Positions 27,010-38,324 are shown, counted from the stretch's first letter. The stretch: DNA of 64,000 nucleotides from Stappia sp. BW2 (GCF_008107695.1 NZ_VIRG01000070.1:1798001-1862000); one strand, 5' to 3'. Made by a program: numbers and translations. Notes: generated from the sequence alone by a model not told the origin.

Positions 27010-28614
27010 TTACTCCGCTGGAACTGAGGCTGCGGTCGGAGCCGGCTGCCGGAATGCGGGGCGAGCTGCATCCGGGTTCACGCCGTCTTCAGGACCGATC
27101 TTGATGTATTTGAACATCAGCATGATCTCGATCACCAGAAGCGTGCTGTAGAGCGCAACGAAACCGGCAAGCGTCATCAGAACTTCTGTTACGCTCAGGT
27201 TCGAGACGCCGACGGATGTCGGCAGCATGCTTTCGATGATCCAGGGCTGACGGCCGTATTCTGCCACGAACCAGCCCATTTCACAGGCGATCCACGGCAA
27301 CGGGATTGACCAGACCGCGACGTGCAACAGCCAACGGCGCTTTTCACTCAGGATGTCCAGCTTTCCGGACGAGGAATAATAGAAGAAAATCGCGGTTATC
27401 AGGATGAAGAAGAAGCCACACGCCACCATGATCCGGAAGGCATAGAACATCGGCATGACTTCTGGAACGGTCGACCAGGCAGCCGCATCCACCTGTTCGG
27501 TTGTCGCCTCCATCGGATTGTCCGTGAACGGCAGCAGCAGATAGGCATAACCGAGCGAGTTTTCGTTCTGCAGGAAGGTCTCGCGGACATCGGCACTGAC
27601 ATTGGCCGGATCCTTGCGAATCTTCTGCAGAGCGTCCCAGGCGATGGCACCCTGCCGAATGCGATCTTCGGTTCGGGACACCAGATCCTTGATGCCCGGA
27701 ATGACCGTGTCGAGAGAGCGCGTTGCAATCAGGCCCATCACATAAGGCACTTCGATGGCAAAAACGTTTTCACGCTTTTCCATGTCCGCCCAGGCAACCA
27801 CGTTGAACGAGGCCGGCGCGGGCTCCGTATCCCACATGGCTTCGATTGTCGCCAGTTTCATCTTCTGGTTCAGGTTGGCTTCGTAACCGCTTTCATCGCC
27901 CAGAACCACAACGGAAAGAGCCGATGCAAAACCGAAGGCGGAGGCAATAGCCATGGACCGTTTGGCAATCGGGATATGGCGGCCTTTGAGCATGTACCAG
28001 GCGGAAATACCGAGAACGAACATCGACGCAGTGACATAACCCGCGGACACCGTATGAACGAATTTGGCCTGTGCCACCGGATTGAACAACACGTCGTAGA
28101 AACTGTTGACTTCCATACGCATGGTTTCGGGGTTGAACGCCGCCCCGATGGGGTGCTGCATCCAGCCATTGGCGATCAGAATCCAAAGCGCGGACAAGTT
28201 CGTTCCAATTGCAACGGCCCAGGTGGCCGCCAGATGCTGGCGTCTGGAGAGTCGATCCCAGCCGAAGAAGAACAGACCGACAAAGGTAGCTTCCAGAAAA
28301 AAGGCCATCAGGCCTTCAATGGCCAGCGGCGCGCCGAAGACGTCGCCGACATACTGGCTGAAATAAGCCCAGTTCATACCGAACTGGAACTCCATGGTCA
28401 GACCTGTGGCAACACCCAGGACAAAGTTGATTCCAAAAAGAGTGCCCCAGAATTTGACCATGCGTTTCCAGACCTCGCGGCCGGTCATCACATAGACTGT
28501 TTCCATGGTTGCCAGCAGAATCGACAAGCCGATGGTCAAAGGCACAAACAGGAAGTGGTAGAGCGCTGTCATGGCAAATTGCAGCCGAGACAGGTCAACG
28601 ACGTTCAGTTCCAT
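27010..28614 (-). CDS. cydA: Cytochrome bd ubiquinol oxidase subunit I
   Basis: Starting at MELNVVDLSRLQF behind AAGGGG, the product is 534 residues, close to the long-Q-loop enterobacterial type; an upstream open frame to 28803 is not family-like. The first helix carries a haem b595-type histidine in ALYHFLFVPL near residue 20. The conserved Q-loop arginine region and GWFVAEYGRQPWII near residue 445 are also present. It binds three haems and oxidises ubiquinol at the periplasmic side. A 7-bp perfect stem sits just upstream of its ribosome site. The gene follows cydC after a 345-bp gap, so it likely has its own promoter. Confidence 0.95.
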   Translation of the reverse strand: MELNVVDLSRLQFAMTALYHFLFVPLTIGLSILLATMETVYVMTGREVWKRMVKFWGTLFGINFVLGVATGLTMEFQFGMNWAYFSQYVGDVFGAPLAIEGLMAFFLEATFVGLFFFGWDRLSRRQHLAATWAVAIGTNLSALWILIANGWMQHPIGAAFNPETMRMEVNSFYDVLFNPVAQAKFVHTVSAGYVTASMFVLGISAWYMLKGRHIPIAKRSMAIASAFGFASALSVVVLGDESGYEANLNQKMKLATIEAMWDTEPAPASFNVVAWADMEKRENVFAIEVPYVMGLIATRSLDTVIPGIKDLVSRTEDRIRQGAIAWDALQKIRKDPANVSADVRETFLQNENSLGYAYLLLPFTDNPMEATTEQVDAAAWSTVPEVMPMFYAFRIMVACGFFFILITAIFFYYSSSGKLDILSEKRRWLLHVAVWSIPLPWIACEMGWFVAEYGRQPWIIESMLPTSVGVSNLSVTEVLMTLAGFVALYSTLLVIEIMLMFKYIKIGPEDGVNPDAARPAFRQPAPTAASVPAE

Positions 28615-28627
28615 CGTATACCCCTTA

Positions 28628-28645
28628 CGGACCGGACACGGTCCG
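28628..28645. promoter_or_regulatory. Perfect hairpin in the cydA leader
   Basis: CGGACCG at 28628-28634 and CGGTCCG at 28639-28645 pair perfectly across four bases. Reading the minus strand, the stem ends only a few bases before the AAGGGG ribosome site of cydA. It may be an operator or an RNA stem modulating translation; no FNR-type box is visible in the surrounding 345-bp gap. Confidence 0.45.
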
Positions 28646-28959
28646 AGCATTTTCGCCAAAGCACCCAATATTCTATCGAACAGAAAAAGGTACTTCGGCA
28701 CATCAGGACGATCGACGTGTTGAGGCCCGGTCGGGAGGGGACAGAGCCTTGTCGATCTTGATCGAAAACCCTGATTTCGTCCCGATCCAGCGGCGGCACG
28801 CAACTACGCAGTGAAAGCGGATTGCAACCGCCAATCCTGTCAATGAACCGGCTTAGAAAACGAGTCTTCCTATGGAGTGATCGTGGCCCAGAGCCCCCGC
28901 AAGGTCAATGCGACAGATAGGACGCGGCAACCATAAGCTGCTGAAAACCGTGCGGGAAC

Positions 28960-30666
28960 TCATTGAAATTCGGACAGAATTATTTCCGGCGACGGATTAC
29001 CGCCCTCAGTTGGCGCTGTCAGATCCAGCACGCGATCGGCCCGTTCCATTTCCTGACGACGATGCGCAATCATCAAGACGGCGGAATTTCCACGATAGGA
29101 CAGAAACCGGTCCAGAACATCGCCAGCAGTTGCAGCGTCCAGTCCCTCGGTCATCTCGTCCAGAACAAACAGAACCGGCTGTGTCAGGAAGGCTCTGGCC
29201 AGGGCCAGACGCCTCTGCTCTCCGCCGGAGAGGCCAAGCCCACCTTCACCCAGAATGGTTTGCAGCCCTTCCGGATTTTCCGAAATACGGTCGGCAAGCG
29301 CTGCCTGCTCGAGCGCACGCCACAGGTCTGCATCGCTGGCATCGGGATTTGCGATACGCAAATTCTCCGCGACCGTCTCGTTGAAGAGATAGGCCTTCTG
29401 GCCAATGACCGTGATCTTGCGGCGGAGCTCAGCTTCCGGGATCCGGCTAACATCTTCCGCGCCCAGAACAATCCGCCCCTGCCCCGGATGTCGTAACCGT
29501 GCGGCCAATGCCGCAACCGTTGACTTGCCGCAACCGCTGCGCCCGGCCAGTGCGAGAATTTCTCCCGGCGCAACGTTGAAACTCAGTCCCTCCAGCACGC
29601 TTCTCTCAGCCCCAGGATAGCCAAAGCTGACGTCCTTGAAGGAGAGTACAGGCGTAGGCGTAGTGACGTCCGATAGTGTCGCTTCCCGATTACCAGCAGG
29701 TTCAGACTCCCGGCGATCATCCATCAAGCGCATGATCCGGCCTGCAGCCAGCGAAACGCGTGGCAATTTGGCAAGACCTGGCAGGCTCATCGAAAAGATT
29801 TCCGGAAGCCCCATGACTACCAGTATGAGGCCAACGCCGAAAGCAGCCGTCAGCGTGCCACGACCAACCTCTTGCAGACAGACCAGAAGTGTGGCCGCAA
29901 GAAACAACTGGCCAAGAAGTGCTGATCCAGCTGTCAGTTTGCTGGTTCGGCGATCCTCAGTCTCCTGTGCCTCCGCGAGGCGGTTTTCCGCGGCCAGGAC
30001 CGTCTCGGCCGCAGTCTCCAGCCCACCGTAGATCGCAAGATCCCGCCGCCCTGCAGCCAGATCAGCCGCCCGAAGCCGCATGGCATCCAGCGCCGCATCC
30101 GTACGGCGGGCGTTTTTGGTATCGGACTGTACAAAGGTCCAGACCGCCAAAAAGACCCAGGCGGATATGAAAACCGCACCGGTGACAAGCAAAAGCGGAG
30201 AGATGGTGCTCCATACGAGAAGCAGCGTGACCGCAACAACGAGCGCCAGCACAAGGGGAACCACCAGGCGCAGATAAACAGTGTCGAGGACGGCGATGTC
30301 GAGCGTCAACCTGTTCAGCAGCAGCCCTGATCTTCGCCCATCGCTCGTCCTGTGCGCCATGGACGCAAACAGACGATTTCTGAACCTGGTCAGAAAGCGA
30401 AACGTCGCATCATGGGTCAAAACGCGTTCACCGTAACGGCCCGCAGTGCGGACAATCGCAAAGGCACGAATGAGCGCGCTTGGTGCAAAGATATTCAGGA
30501 ATGCACCGCTTAGTCCCGCGATGGCAGCCGCCGTGATGAACCAGCCGGAGACCCCGAGCAGCAAAAGCCCGGCAGTTGCAGGCAGCAGGGCCACAAATAT
30601 CCCGAGCCAGAAATGAAAGCTGTCGTACCGGTGCTGGGTGCGAATGATTTGCCAGACAGACTTCAC
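28960..30666 (-). CDS. cydC: Thiol reductant ABC exporter, subunit CydC
   Basis: The 568-residue half-transporter has an N-terminal membrane domain (ALLPATAGLLLLGVSGWFITAAAIAGLSG near residues 20-50, shown here as ALLPATAGLL and LGVSGWFITAA) and a C-terminal ATPase: Walker A LAGRSGCGKST near residue 376, signature LSGGEQRRLALARAFL near 473, and Walker B LFVLDE. CydCD moves cysteine/glutathione (in some work haem) across the inner membrane and is required to assemble cytochrome bd. Its start overlaps the cydD stop by four bases. It precedes cydA. Confidence 0.93.
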   Translation of the reverse strand: MKSVWQIIRTQHRYDSFHFWLGIFVALLPATAGLLLLGVSGWFITAAAIAGLSGAFLNIFAPSALIRAFAIVRTAGRYGERVLTHDATFRFLTRFRNRLFASMAHRTSDGRRSGLLLNRLTLDIAVLDTVYLRLVVPLVLALVVAVTLLLVWSTISPLLLVTGAVFISAWVFLAVWTFVQSDTKNARRTDAALDAMRLRAADLAAGRRDLAIYGGLETAAETVLAAENRLAEAQETEDRRTSKLTAGSALLGQLFLAATLLVCLQEVGRGTLTAAFGVGLILVVMGLPEIFSMSLPGLAKLPRVSLAAGRIMRLMDDRRESEPAGNREATLSDVTTPTPVLSFKDVSFGYPGAERSVLEGLSFNVAPGEILALAGRSGCGKSTVAALAARLRHPGQGRIVLGAEDVSRIPEAELRRKITVIGQKAYLFNETVAENLRIANPDASDADLWRALEQAALADRISENPEGLQTILGEGGLGLSGGEQRRLALARAFLTQPVLFVLDEMTEGLDAATAGDVLDRFLSYRGNSAVLMIAHRRQEMERADRVLDLTAPTEGGNPSPEIILSEFQ

Positions 30667-32471
30667 GCGAGGGCCCTCCCCTCGGCAACAGCGCCTACAG
30701 ATTTCAGATCGATCCGCCGCGAGGCAATTTGCCGAAGATCCTTGTCATGTGTGGCGATGACGGCAGTGCGCCCTTCACAAAGGCTCCGCAGACCGTCGAT
30801 GACGTCAGCCGCCGTTTCCTCGTCAAGCGAAGCAGTCGGCTCGTCCGCCAGCAAAAGAACGGCATCTTTTCTCATGGCCGCCCGTGCCAGCGCGACCCGG
30901 CGGATCTCACCCACGGAAAGGCCGAAACCATCTTCCCCCAAGAGCGTTTCAAGACCCCGAGGCAGTCGTTGCACAAGCGTTTCAGCCCCGGCAAGCCGCA
31001 ACGCATGCCACAGATCGTCTTCCGTAACCGCTTCTGGTGTTTCCACCGCCTTCAAGAGGTTTGCCCGGAGACTGCCGTGAAACAGACGTGGAGACTGGCC
31101 GAGCCAGATGACTTTTCGGCGCAGCAATGCAGCCTGCGCAGCTGCGGGCAGATCATCCACCAGGATTTCACCGTCATCCGGTTCCTGAAATCCGAGTATT
31201 CCATCAATCAAAGTGGTCTTGCCGCTGCCGCTCGGTCCTTCCAGCAGAAGCGTTTCGGCAGATCCAATTTCCAGACTGAAATCCTTGAAGACATCTCGCT
31301 GTTTATGGGAAATGCAGACAGACCTGAACTCTATCGCCGGCGGGCTGGAAAGCTGACAAGCGCCGGCCTTCTCGGCGGCAACTGCAACAATCGGACGCGG
31401 CTTTGGATTGTCTTCCGGCGGGAAAAGCGTCGCCAGTCTCTCCCGGGCGGCAAGCCCCCCCGCCCGGTCGTGATAGGCAGCGGCGTAGGCACGCAAGGGC
31501 GCGAAGAATTCCGGTGCGAGCAGGAGAATGAAAAGGCCCTGCGCGAAGGTCAAAGGCCCTCCCCAGGTGCCGACCTGGATTTCCCCCAACAGCGAGAAGC
31601 CGACATAGACCGCGCAAAAGGCGATACCGAGTGCAGAAAAAAGCTCCAGCACTGTAGACGACAGGAACGCGATCTTCAGGACTCGCATGGTTCCGGTCCG
31701 GAAGCGTTCGCCAGCGTCCCCAATTTGCTGCTGCGTTCGCCCGATTGCGCCGAATAACGTCAGCGTTTCCAGCCCCTTGATCCTGTCGAGCAAGCTGCCG
31801 CTCAACCGCACAAGTTCTTCCTGTTGTCGCTCGCTTGCCGCCTTGGCGCGCAGGCCGATCAGCGCCATGAAAACCGGAATGAGCGGCCCGCAGACAACAA
31901 GGATAAGAGCGCCTAGCCAGCTGAAAAAACCAGTGGCGGCAACGATCCCAAGAGGCACATGGCGCAAACGCAGTTTCTGCGGTTCAAAGTTCCGATAGTA
32001 GGGTCCAAGCAGATCGACCTGTTCGGTGATATGCGCGGCAAAGGCACCGGAAGAGGGAAACTCTGCCGACGGTGAGCGGGTAGCCGCAATGGAGAGAAGG
32101 TCTCCGCGGGCCCTGCTCTGGATCGCACGGGCAGTCTGCCGGGCAACCGTTTCTGCGCGGTTTTGCAGAAACACTCTCAACAGGGCGACAAGCGCTATGC
32201 CGGCAGCAGCCAGCAACGCTGACCGGGTCAAATCGCTGTCAGCGATCCGGCCGGTGTCTGTAGCGGAAAAAATGTCGGGAAGCGATCCGAGCGCCCAGGA
32301 AATCAATCCGGCCTGAGCGATCCACAGCAGATCGGATACGGCAAGAAGCCTGCCGGCCCTTTTGAGGCATCGGCTTTCTCTATCGTCCGGCCAGCCGAAA
32401 GCAGCTGCGGTTCCGCAGCCCTGCCCCACATCCTCAGCCACATTCCCGATCTTTTGCCTTTTCGTTTTCAT
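30663..32471 (-). CDS. cydD: Thiol reductant ABC exporter, subunit CydD
   Basis: From MKTKRQKIG the product is 602 residues; the frame is open further up to 32714, but that stretch has no family similarity. The membrane domain spans about residues 50-320 (SALLAAAGIALVALLRVFL and LGALILVVCGPLIPVFMALI), followed by the ATPase: Walker A EGPSGSGKTT near 402, signature in the variant form LSVGEIRRVALARA near 520, and Walker B LLLADEP. The LSVGE form departs from LSGGQ. CydD is the first gene of the minus-strand cydDC-cydABX array. Confidence 0.92.
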   Translation of the reverse strand: MKTKRQKIGNVAEDVGQGCGTAAAFGWPDDRESRCLKRAGRLLAVSDLLWIAQAGLISWALGSLPDIFSATDTGRIADSDLTRSALLAAAGIALVALLRVFLQNRAETVARQTARAIQSRARGDLLSIAATRSPSAEFPSSGAFAAHITEQVDLLGPYYRNFEPQKLRLRHVPLGIVAATGFFSWLGALILVVCGPLIPVFMALIGLRAKAASERQQEELVRLSGSLLDRIKGLETLTLFGAIGRTQQQIGDAGERFRTGTMRVLKIAFLSSTVLELFSALGIAFCAVYVGFSLLGEIQVGTWGGPLTFAQGLFILLLAPEFFAPLRAYAAAYHDRAGGLAARERLATLFPPEDNPKPRPIVAVAAEKAGACQLSSPPAIEFRSVCISHKQRDVFKDFSLEIGSAETLLLEGPSGSGKTTLIDGILGFQEPDDGEILVDDLPAAAQAALLRRKVIWLGQSPRLFHGSLRANLLKAVETPEAVTEDDLWHALRLAGAETLVQRLPRGLETLLGEDGFGLSVGEIRRVALARAAMRKDAVLLLADEPTASLDEETAADVIDGLRSLCEGRTAVIATHDKDLRQIASRRIDLKSVGAVAEGRALA

Positions 32472-32675
32472 CGGGCGTTTAGTGTCGCTCTCCCATTTCA
32501 AATGCAAGGGACACATTGCCACGGCGCATTCCGGTTTGCCATGTCGGAGCCATGCCTTTTTCGGCCAATTTATATTGCTGCACAAAAAGAGCTGCAGCCA
32601 CCCATGCCAGTTCAGCGATCCAGGCACCAGGTGTTTGCCTGCCCCTGACGCAGAGAGCCGCGGTTTTGAAACAAA

Positions 32676-32703
32676 AACGCTCCCTGCGGTGACCGGGAGC
32701 GTT
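32676..32703 (-). terminator. Intrinsic terminator, mmsA
   Basis: AACGCTCCC (32676-32684) and GGGAGCGTT (32695-32703) form a perfect stem. On the minus strand it is followed by TTTTTGTTTC, a good T run. It separates mmsA from the cydDC transcript. Confidence 0.85.
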
Positions 32704-32727
32704 CTGTCGAACATTCGTTCGTTGTGT

Positions 32728-34227
<1,500 letters not shown>

Positions 34228-34545
34228 GTCGCGTTTCTCCCAATATGTTCTGACACCAGCCAAAAGGATTTTGGGCGAGCGTCCGAGGTGCTGTCTTTTT
34301 GACTTTTATTTTTGCTGCAAACAAGAACCAGAATTCCGGAGCCGTTGTGCGTTTTTTAAAGTTATGCCAATAAAGCTCCATTAGCGTTTCAAACGAACGA
34401 TAGGACCAATAGCCCTCAGTTGTCATCCCGGCATGAGCGCGGCGAAGAGCCCGCACCAAACACCCCGTGAGCACATCTTCCGATTTTGGCGCTCACCCAT
34501 CTGACAACAACAAGTGCAAGGCGATCATCGCAGAAAGCAATAGAC
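34228..34545. promoter_or_regulatory. Divergent promoter region mmsA/LysR, no gene
   Basis: This gap of about 318 bases is more A+T-rich than the genes around it and has no credible coding frame. It must hold the promoters of both mmsA and the LysR gene. I see no perfect long palindrome; the CACTTGTTG-type repeats near 34506 are not convincing. Confidence 0.4.
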
Positions 34546-35427
34546 ATGAACTGGGATGACCTCCGCATCTTTCTCGCCATTGCACGAACAGGCCAGATCC
34601 TGGCGGCGGCGCGCCGCCTCGGCCTCAATCACGCGACAGTCGCCCGCAGACTGACGAGCCTTGAGGACAGCGTCGGCACCCGTCTCTTCGACAGATCGAC
34701 CTCTGGCTGCGTTCTGACCGAAGCGGGCAGTCGGTTTTTCGACAGGGCAGAACGGATCGAAGCGGAGGCGGTCGCGGCGGAAGCGGACCTGACAAACAAC
34801 ACGCCTGAAATTTCGGGAACAGTGCGCATCGGCGCGCCCGATGGTTTCGGTGTCGCCTATCTTGCGCCTCGGCTGGGCAAACTGACAGAAAAACATCCAG
34901 GCTTGACGGTGCAGCTCGTACCCGTTCCGCGCTCCTTTTCCCTGTCCCGCCGCGAGGCCGATATTGCGGTAACCATCGACAGGCCGGAAACCGGCCGGCT
35001 TGTTGCCGGCAAACTCGTTGACTACTCACTCGGGCTTTATGCCTCGAAAACCTATCTGATACGCCGCGACACGCCAGTCATCGCAAACGATCTTACCGCT
35101 CACGATCTGATTGGTTACGTGGAAGACCTGCTCTACTCGCCATCTCTGAATTACGGCACAGAAATTCTGAAAAACTGGACTGCACGTTTCGAGATAGCCT
35201 CGGCTCTTGGCCAGACCGAAGCTGTCCGATCGGGTGCAGGGATCGGTATCCTTCACGATTTTATCGCGCGCGATGACAGCGACCTTGTCGCCGTCCTGCC
35301 GGACATAAAGCTTCACCGCGCCTACTGGATGGTGACACACGAAAGCTCACGTCCGCTCCGTCATGTCGCGGTGGTACAGGATTTTCTACGCGATCAAGTC
35401 GTGCGCGATCGAGCTATCTTCGGATAG
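34546..35427 (+). CDS. LysR-family regulator, probable mmsA activator
   Basis: The ATG reading MNWDDLRIFL gives 293 residues; a longer frame from 34486 adds an unrelated stretch. The helix-turn-helix is at QILAAARRLGLNHATVARRL (residues 16-35), followed by an effector domain from about residue 90 (VRIGAPDGFGVAYLAPRLG). It is of the branch often found divergent from semialdehyde dehydrogenase genes. Control of mmsA is inferred from that placement. Short C-terminal region, otherwise normal length. Confidence 0.9.
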   Translation: MNWDDLRIFLAIARTGQILAAARRLGLNHATVARRLTSLEDSVGTRLFDRSTSGCVLTEAGSRFFDRAERIEAEAVAAEADLTNNTPEISGTVRIGAPDGFGVAYLAPRLGKLTEKHPGLTVQLVPVPRSFSLSRREADIAVTIDRPETGRLVAGKLVDYSLGLYASKTYLIRRDTPVIANDLTAHDLIGYVEDLLYSPSLNYGTEILKNWTARFEIASALGQTEAVRSGAGIGILHDFIARDDSDLVAVLPDIKLHRAYWMVTHESSRPLRHVAVVQDFLRDQVVRDRAIFG

Positions 35428-35454
35428 CAAATATCAGAGCGGATAGCAGGACCG

Positions 35455-36060
35455 CTAGCGCCAGCGCTGTGTCGCCTCAATCCATTCCCTCGTGCGCGCT
35501 TCCGGATCGGCATTGCGCGTGATGTCAGTGGCGACGGCTGCGATATCCGCGCCATTTTCGAACACGCCGGGAAGACGCTCCGGGTTGAGGCCACCAATGG
35601 CCACCAGAGGAAGGCTGCCGATCTGCTGCTTCCACCGGCCGATCTTTTCAAGGCCTTGCGGTGCCCATTTGAGCTCTTTCAAGATCGTCGGATAGACGGG
35701 CCCGAGCGCGACATAATCGGGCTCGGTAGCAAGAGCTGTTTGCAGCTCTTCGCCGTCATGGGTCGACACGCCAAGTTTCAAACCGGCTTTGCAAATGGCT
35801 GCCACGTCGGCGTCGGCAAGGTCTTCCTGACCAAGATGGACAAAATCGCAGCCCTCTTCGATCGCGAGTTGCCAATAGTCGTTGACGACAAGTTGGCAAC
35901 CGTGGTTCACGCAAACGCTTCTGGAAGCTGCGATTTCCTTGCGCAGGATGTCTTCGCTTGCGTCCTTGATCCGCAGTTGAACCAGTTTGATGCCAAGCGG
36001 CACCAGCCGCGCGATCCAGTCGAAACTGTCAACGATGGGATAAAAGGGGTCGAGTTTCAT
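35455..36060 (-). CDS. thiE: Thiamine phosphate synthase
   Basis: The 201-residue protein has the ThiE TIM-barrel order: LVQLRIKD near residue 27, VVNDYWQLA near 58, and VHLGQEDL near 74. HDGEEL and [10 protein letters not shown] near residue 119 are in the pyrophosphate and substrate region; the usual GPxFxTxTK is altered. IGGLN closes the barrel. It joins the pyrimidine pyrophosphate to the thiazole phosphate to give thiamine phosphate. Its ATG overlaps the thiG stop by four bases. Last gene of the thi operon. Confidence 0.92.
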   Translation of the reverse strand: MKLDPFYPIVDSFDWIARLVPLGIKLVQLRIKDASEDILRKEIAASRSVCVNHGCQLVVNDYWQLAIEEGCDFVHLGQEDLADADVAAICKAGLKLGVSTHDGEELQTALATEPDYVALGPVYPTILKELKWAPQGLEKIGRWKQQIGSLPLVAIGGLNPERLPGVFENGADIAAVATDITRNADPEARTREWIEATQRWR

Positions 36061-36830
36061 TCAAACACCGCCATTCCAAGAACCGGGGTAGAAGGAACCG
36101 CCATGTCGCGAGGTTCCAGGGGTTGGGCTTCACAGGCCAGTCGTCCGGCCTCGATTGCCATCGCAAAGGCCTTTGCCATGGCGACTGGATGTCCGGCCTT
36201 TGCGACAGCCGTATTCAACAGCACTGCATCGAAACCGAGTTCTAGAACAGCGGCCGCGTGAGACGGCCGGCCGAGACCGGCATCCACGACAAGAGGAACG
36301 CCGCTGAAATGGCTGCGGTAAGCACGAAGGGCATCCGTATTGACCGGCCCTTTCGCCGAACCGATCGGCGCGCACCAGGGCATCAACACCTGACAGCCCG
36401 CCTCAAGCAGCCGTTCGCCGACGACAATATCGTCTGTCGTATAGGGAAACACCTTGAAGCCGTCATCGCTTAGGATGCTTGCCGCCTCCACAAGGCCAAA
36501 GACATCCGGCTGCAAGCTGTCGTGATGGCCGATTACTTCCAGCTTGATCCAGTCGGTGCGAAAAAGGTCCCGCGCCATCCTTGCGGTCGTAACAGCTTCC
36601 TTCACCGAATGACATCCGGCTGTGTTGGGCAGTACCTTGACGTTCAATTCCCGGATCAGATCCCAGAACCTGCCACCTGTGCCGCTTCCCGCCGTTTCAC
36701 GCCGCAGAGACACGGTCAGAATTTCTGCACCCGATGCCCTCACCGCATCCGCCAGGATTTGCGGTGAAGGATATTGCGCCGTTCCGAGCAGAAAACGCGA
36801 TGCGAACGGTTCCCCATAAACTTCAAACAT
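36057..36830 (-). CDS. thiG: Thiazole synthase
   Basis: At 257 residues this is normal ThiG size. [21 protein letters not shown] opens the TIM barrel at residues 8-28 (given as [12 protein letters not shown] and PSPQILADA), IKLEVIGH near 95 carries the catalytic lysine, and [18 protein letters not shown] near 189 closes it. ThiG builds the thiazole ring from deoxyxylulose phosphate, ThiS-thiocarboxylate and dehydroglycine. The gene follows thiS at five bases, so supply of the carrier and of glycine imine (ThiO) is organised in one operon. Confidence 0.95.
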   Translation of the reverse strand: MFEVYGEPFASRFLLGTAQYPSPQILADAVRASGAEILTVSLRRETAGSGTGGRFWDLIRELNVKVLPNTAGCHSVKEAVTTARMARDLFRTDWIKLEVIGHHDSLQPDVFGLVEAASILSDDGFKVFPYTTDDIVVGERLLEAGCQVLMPWCAPIGSAKGPVNTDALRAYRSHFSGVPLVVDAGLGRPSHAAAVLELGFDAVLLNTAVAKAGHPVAMAKAFAMAIEAGRLACEAQPLEPRDMAVPSTPVLGMAVFE

Positions 36831-36835
36831 GATCG

Positions 36836-37033
36836 TCAGCCTCCCTGCATCGGTGACAGGATCTCGATCCGGTCTCCCGCCTCAAGGACGCAATCGCCCC
36901 GTTCTTCTGCGCACACCAGATCGCCGTTGCGCGCCGTGGCCAGAAACTCATGGTCATAGGCCAGCTCATCCAGAAGCGCTGCCAGCGTCGCGCTGGCAAC
37001 TTCCTGAGGTTCGCCGTTAATGGTTAGCTTCAA
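36836..37033 (-). CDS. thiS: Sulfur carrier protein ThiS, TTG start
   Basis: The product is 65 residues and ends in GG, the C-terminal diglycine to which sulfur is attached. It reads [10 protein letters not shown] at the start, with a beta-grasp fold. The start chosen is a TTG at 37031-37033, placed eight bases after AGGAGAAG; the longer frame to 37096 lies inside thiO and has no such site. The TTG start and a 17-base overlap with thiO suggest translation is coupled to thiO. It delivers sulfur to ThiG. Confidence 0.9.
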   Translation of the reverse strand: MKLTINGEPQEVASATLAALLDELAYDHEFLATARNGDLVCAEERGDCVLEAGDRIEILSPMQGG

Positions 37034-37994
37034 GGGACTTCTCCTGAAGATGTTGCACGATCCTGTCTGCTGCCTCCATGGCAAAATGCGGGGCAAGCAG
37101 AAAGCCGTGCCTGTAAAATCCGTTCAGTGACAACGTGTTGCCGGAAAGCGTGACGCGAGGAAGATTGTCGGGATAGGCCGGGCGCAGGCCCGCCCCGGTC
37201 TCGATGATCTTTGCCTCCGCAAAGCCCGGATGCAGGCCGTAGGCGGCATTGAGGAGTTCCATGGTCGACCGAACACTGACCGCCTCCCGGTCGCCGCTTT
37301 CAATCATGGTCGCCCCGACCATGAAGACCCCGTTGTCACGCGGCACGACATAGACCGGGATGCGCGGGTGCAGAAAACGCACAGGCCGCGAAAGTGAGAC
37401 ATCCGGCGCGTGGAGCAGCAGCATTTCACCGCGAACGGGCCGCAGGTGCGGATCGGGCGCAGCCATGCCGGTACAATCGGCGACAAGATCGGTTGCCGAA
37501 GCAAAGTGCTCGGTCTTAAAACTGGCCTCTGCACCGCTTGCAGACACTTTTGCCAGCAACGCCGTGAGAGCTTGCCGAGGATCGAGATGGGCTTCTCCGG
37601 CAAAATGAAGTCCCTTTGCAAATCGGCCTGCAAGGTCCGGCTCGAGTGCGCCCAGCGCGTCACTGTCGAGCCATGTAAAGCCACTGGTCCGAGAGGCAAA
37701 CCGGTTGAGTTCACCAGCATCGCGCGGCGCGGCAACAACCAGTGTCCCTTTATGCCTGATCTGCCCTGGCAGAACCTTGCTCCACCAGCCGATGGATGTT
37801 TGCCCGAGCCGCAGAACATCTTCCTCGGCACTCTCCCGCTCGCACCAGGGCGCCAGCATACCGCCAGCAAGCCAGGAGGCACTGGCGGACAGATCCCCGT
37901 TCTTTTCCAGCAGCTCAACTTGCACACCGCGCGAGATAAGCTCATGCGCCAGAGCCAGACCGGCAACTCCGGCGCCTTTGATACCGACCTTCAT
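37017..37994 (-). CDS. thiO: Glycine oxidase
   Basis: From MKVGIKGAGVAG the product is 325 residues; upstream sequence up to 38189 is leader and contains no proper start. The dinucleotide-binding motif GAGVAGLALA is at residues 7-16, a GRFAKGLHFAG-type segment follows near 140, and the C-terminal GLRPAYPDNLPRV with the FYRHGFLLAP segment are ThiO/DAAO landmarks. The FAD enzyme oxidises glycine to the imine that ThiG uses. It is the first gene of the operon and lies 177 bases after the TPP riboswitch. Confidence 0.9.
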   Translation of the reverse strand: MKVGIKGAGVAGLALAHELISRGVQVELLEKNGDLSASASWLAGGMLAPWCERESAEEDVLRLGQTSIGWWSKVLPGQIRHKGTLVVAAPRDAGELNRFASRTSGFTWLDSDALGALEPDLAGRFAKGLHFAGEAHLDPRQALTALLAKVSASGAEASFKTEHFASATDLVADCTGMAAPDPHLRPVRGEMLLLHAPDVSLSRPVRFLHPRIPVYVVPRDNGVFMVGATMIESGDREAVSVRSTMELLNAAYGLHPGFAEAKIIETGAGLRPAYPDNLPRVTLSGNTLSLNGFYRHGFLLAPHFAMEAADRIVQHLQEKSLEANH

Positions 37995-38170
37995 CCCGCC
38001 TCTCTTGCCATGGAGAACGTCAATCGTTCGCCATCGCGGAATGTCTGGTAGACCGCCTGCATTCAACGCTTCTCCGCAAGGACCGGAACAGGCCCCGCAC
38101 TTCGGACAGTCAGCTTGGAAAGGTGGCCGGGGTGGTCGCATTGCGGAGGCAATTGCACTTGGCCGAGAGC

Positions 38171-38275
38171 ACCTTCCCTTCGCCAGCATGACCTGGATCA
38201 GGTTCGTCGGGTCCCTGCACTGCGCAATCGCGCCAGCAGTATCTCAGCCTCTTGTCGAGGCCCCCCGGGTGAGCG
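38171..38275 (-). ncRNA. TPP riboswitch (THI element) upstream of thiO
   Basis: On the minus strand the aptamer landmarks appear in order: a G-rich start (CCCGGGGGG), CTGAGA (complement at 38242-38247), ACCC-GACGAACCTGATC, then CAGGTCATGCTGGCGAAGGGA, the characteristic J3-2/P5 region. It precedes the thi operon, the usual target, and thiamine pyrophosphate binding should lower its expression. The expression platform between 37995 and 38170 is not obvious. Confidence 0.92.
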
Positions 38276-38324
38276 TCTGTTGTGCCGCTCGTCGGGTGTA
38301 ACTGTCAAGAGACCGAATAGATCT

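Noticed and set aside
27322-28761. 479-codon plus-strand frame opposite cydA
   Set aside because: Antisense to cydA, whose membrane and haem motifs are intact; translation is polar and repetitive.
28646-28959. Possible FNR box (TTGAT....ATCAA) upstream of cydA
   Set aside because: TTGATCGAAA near 28759 has only one half-site at the right spacing; no mirror half follows.
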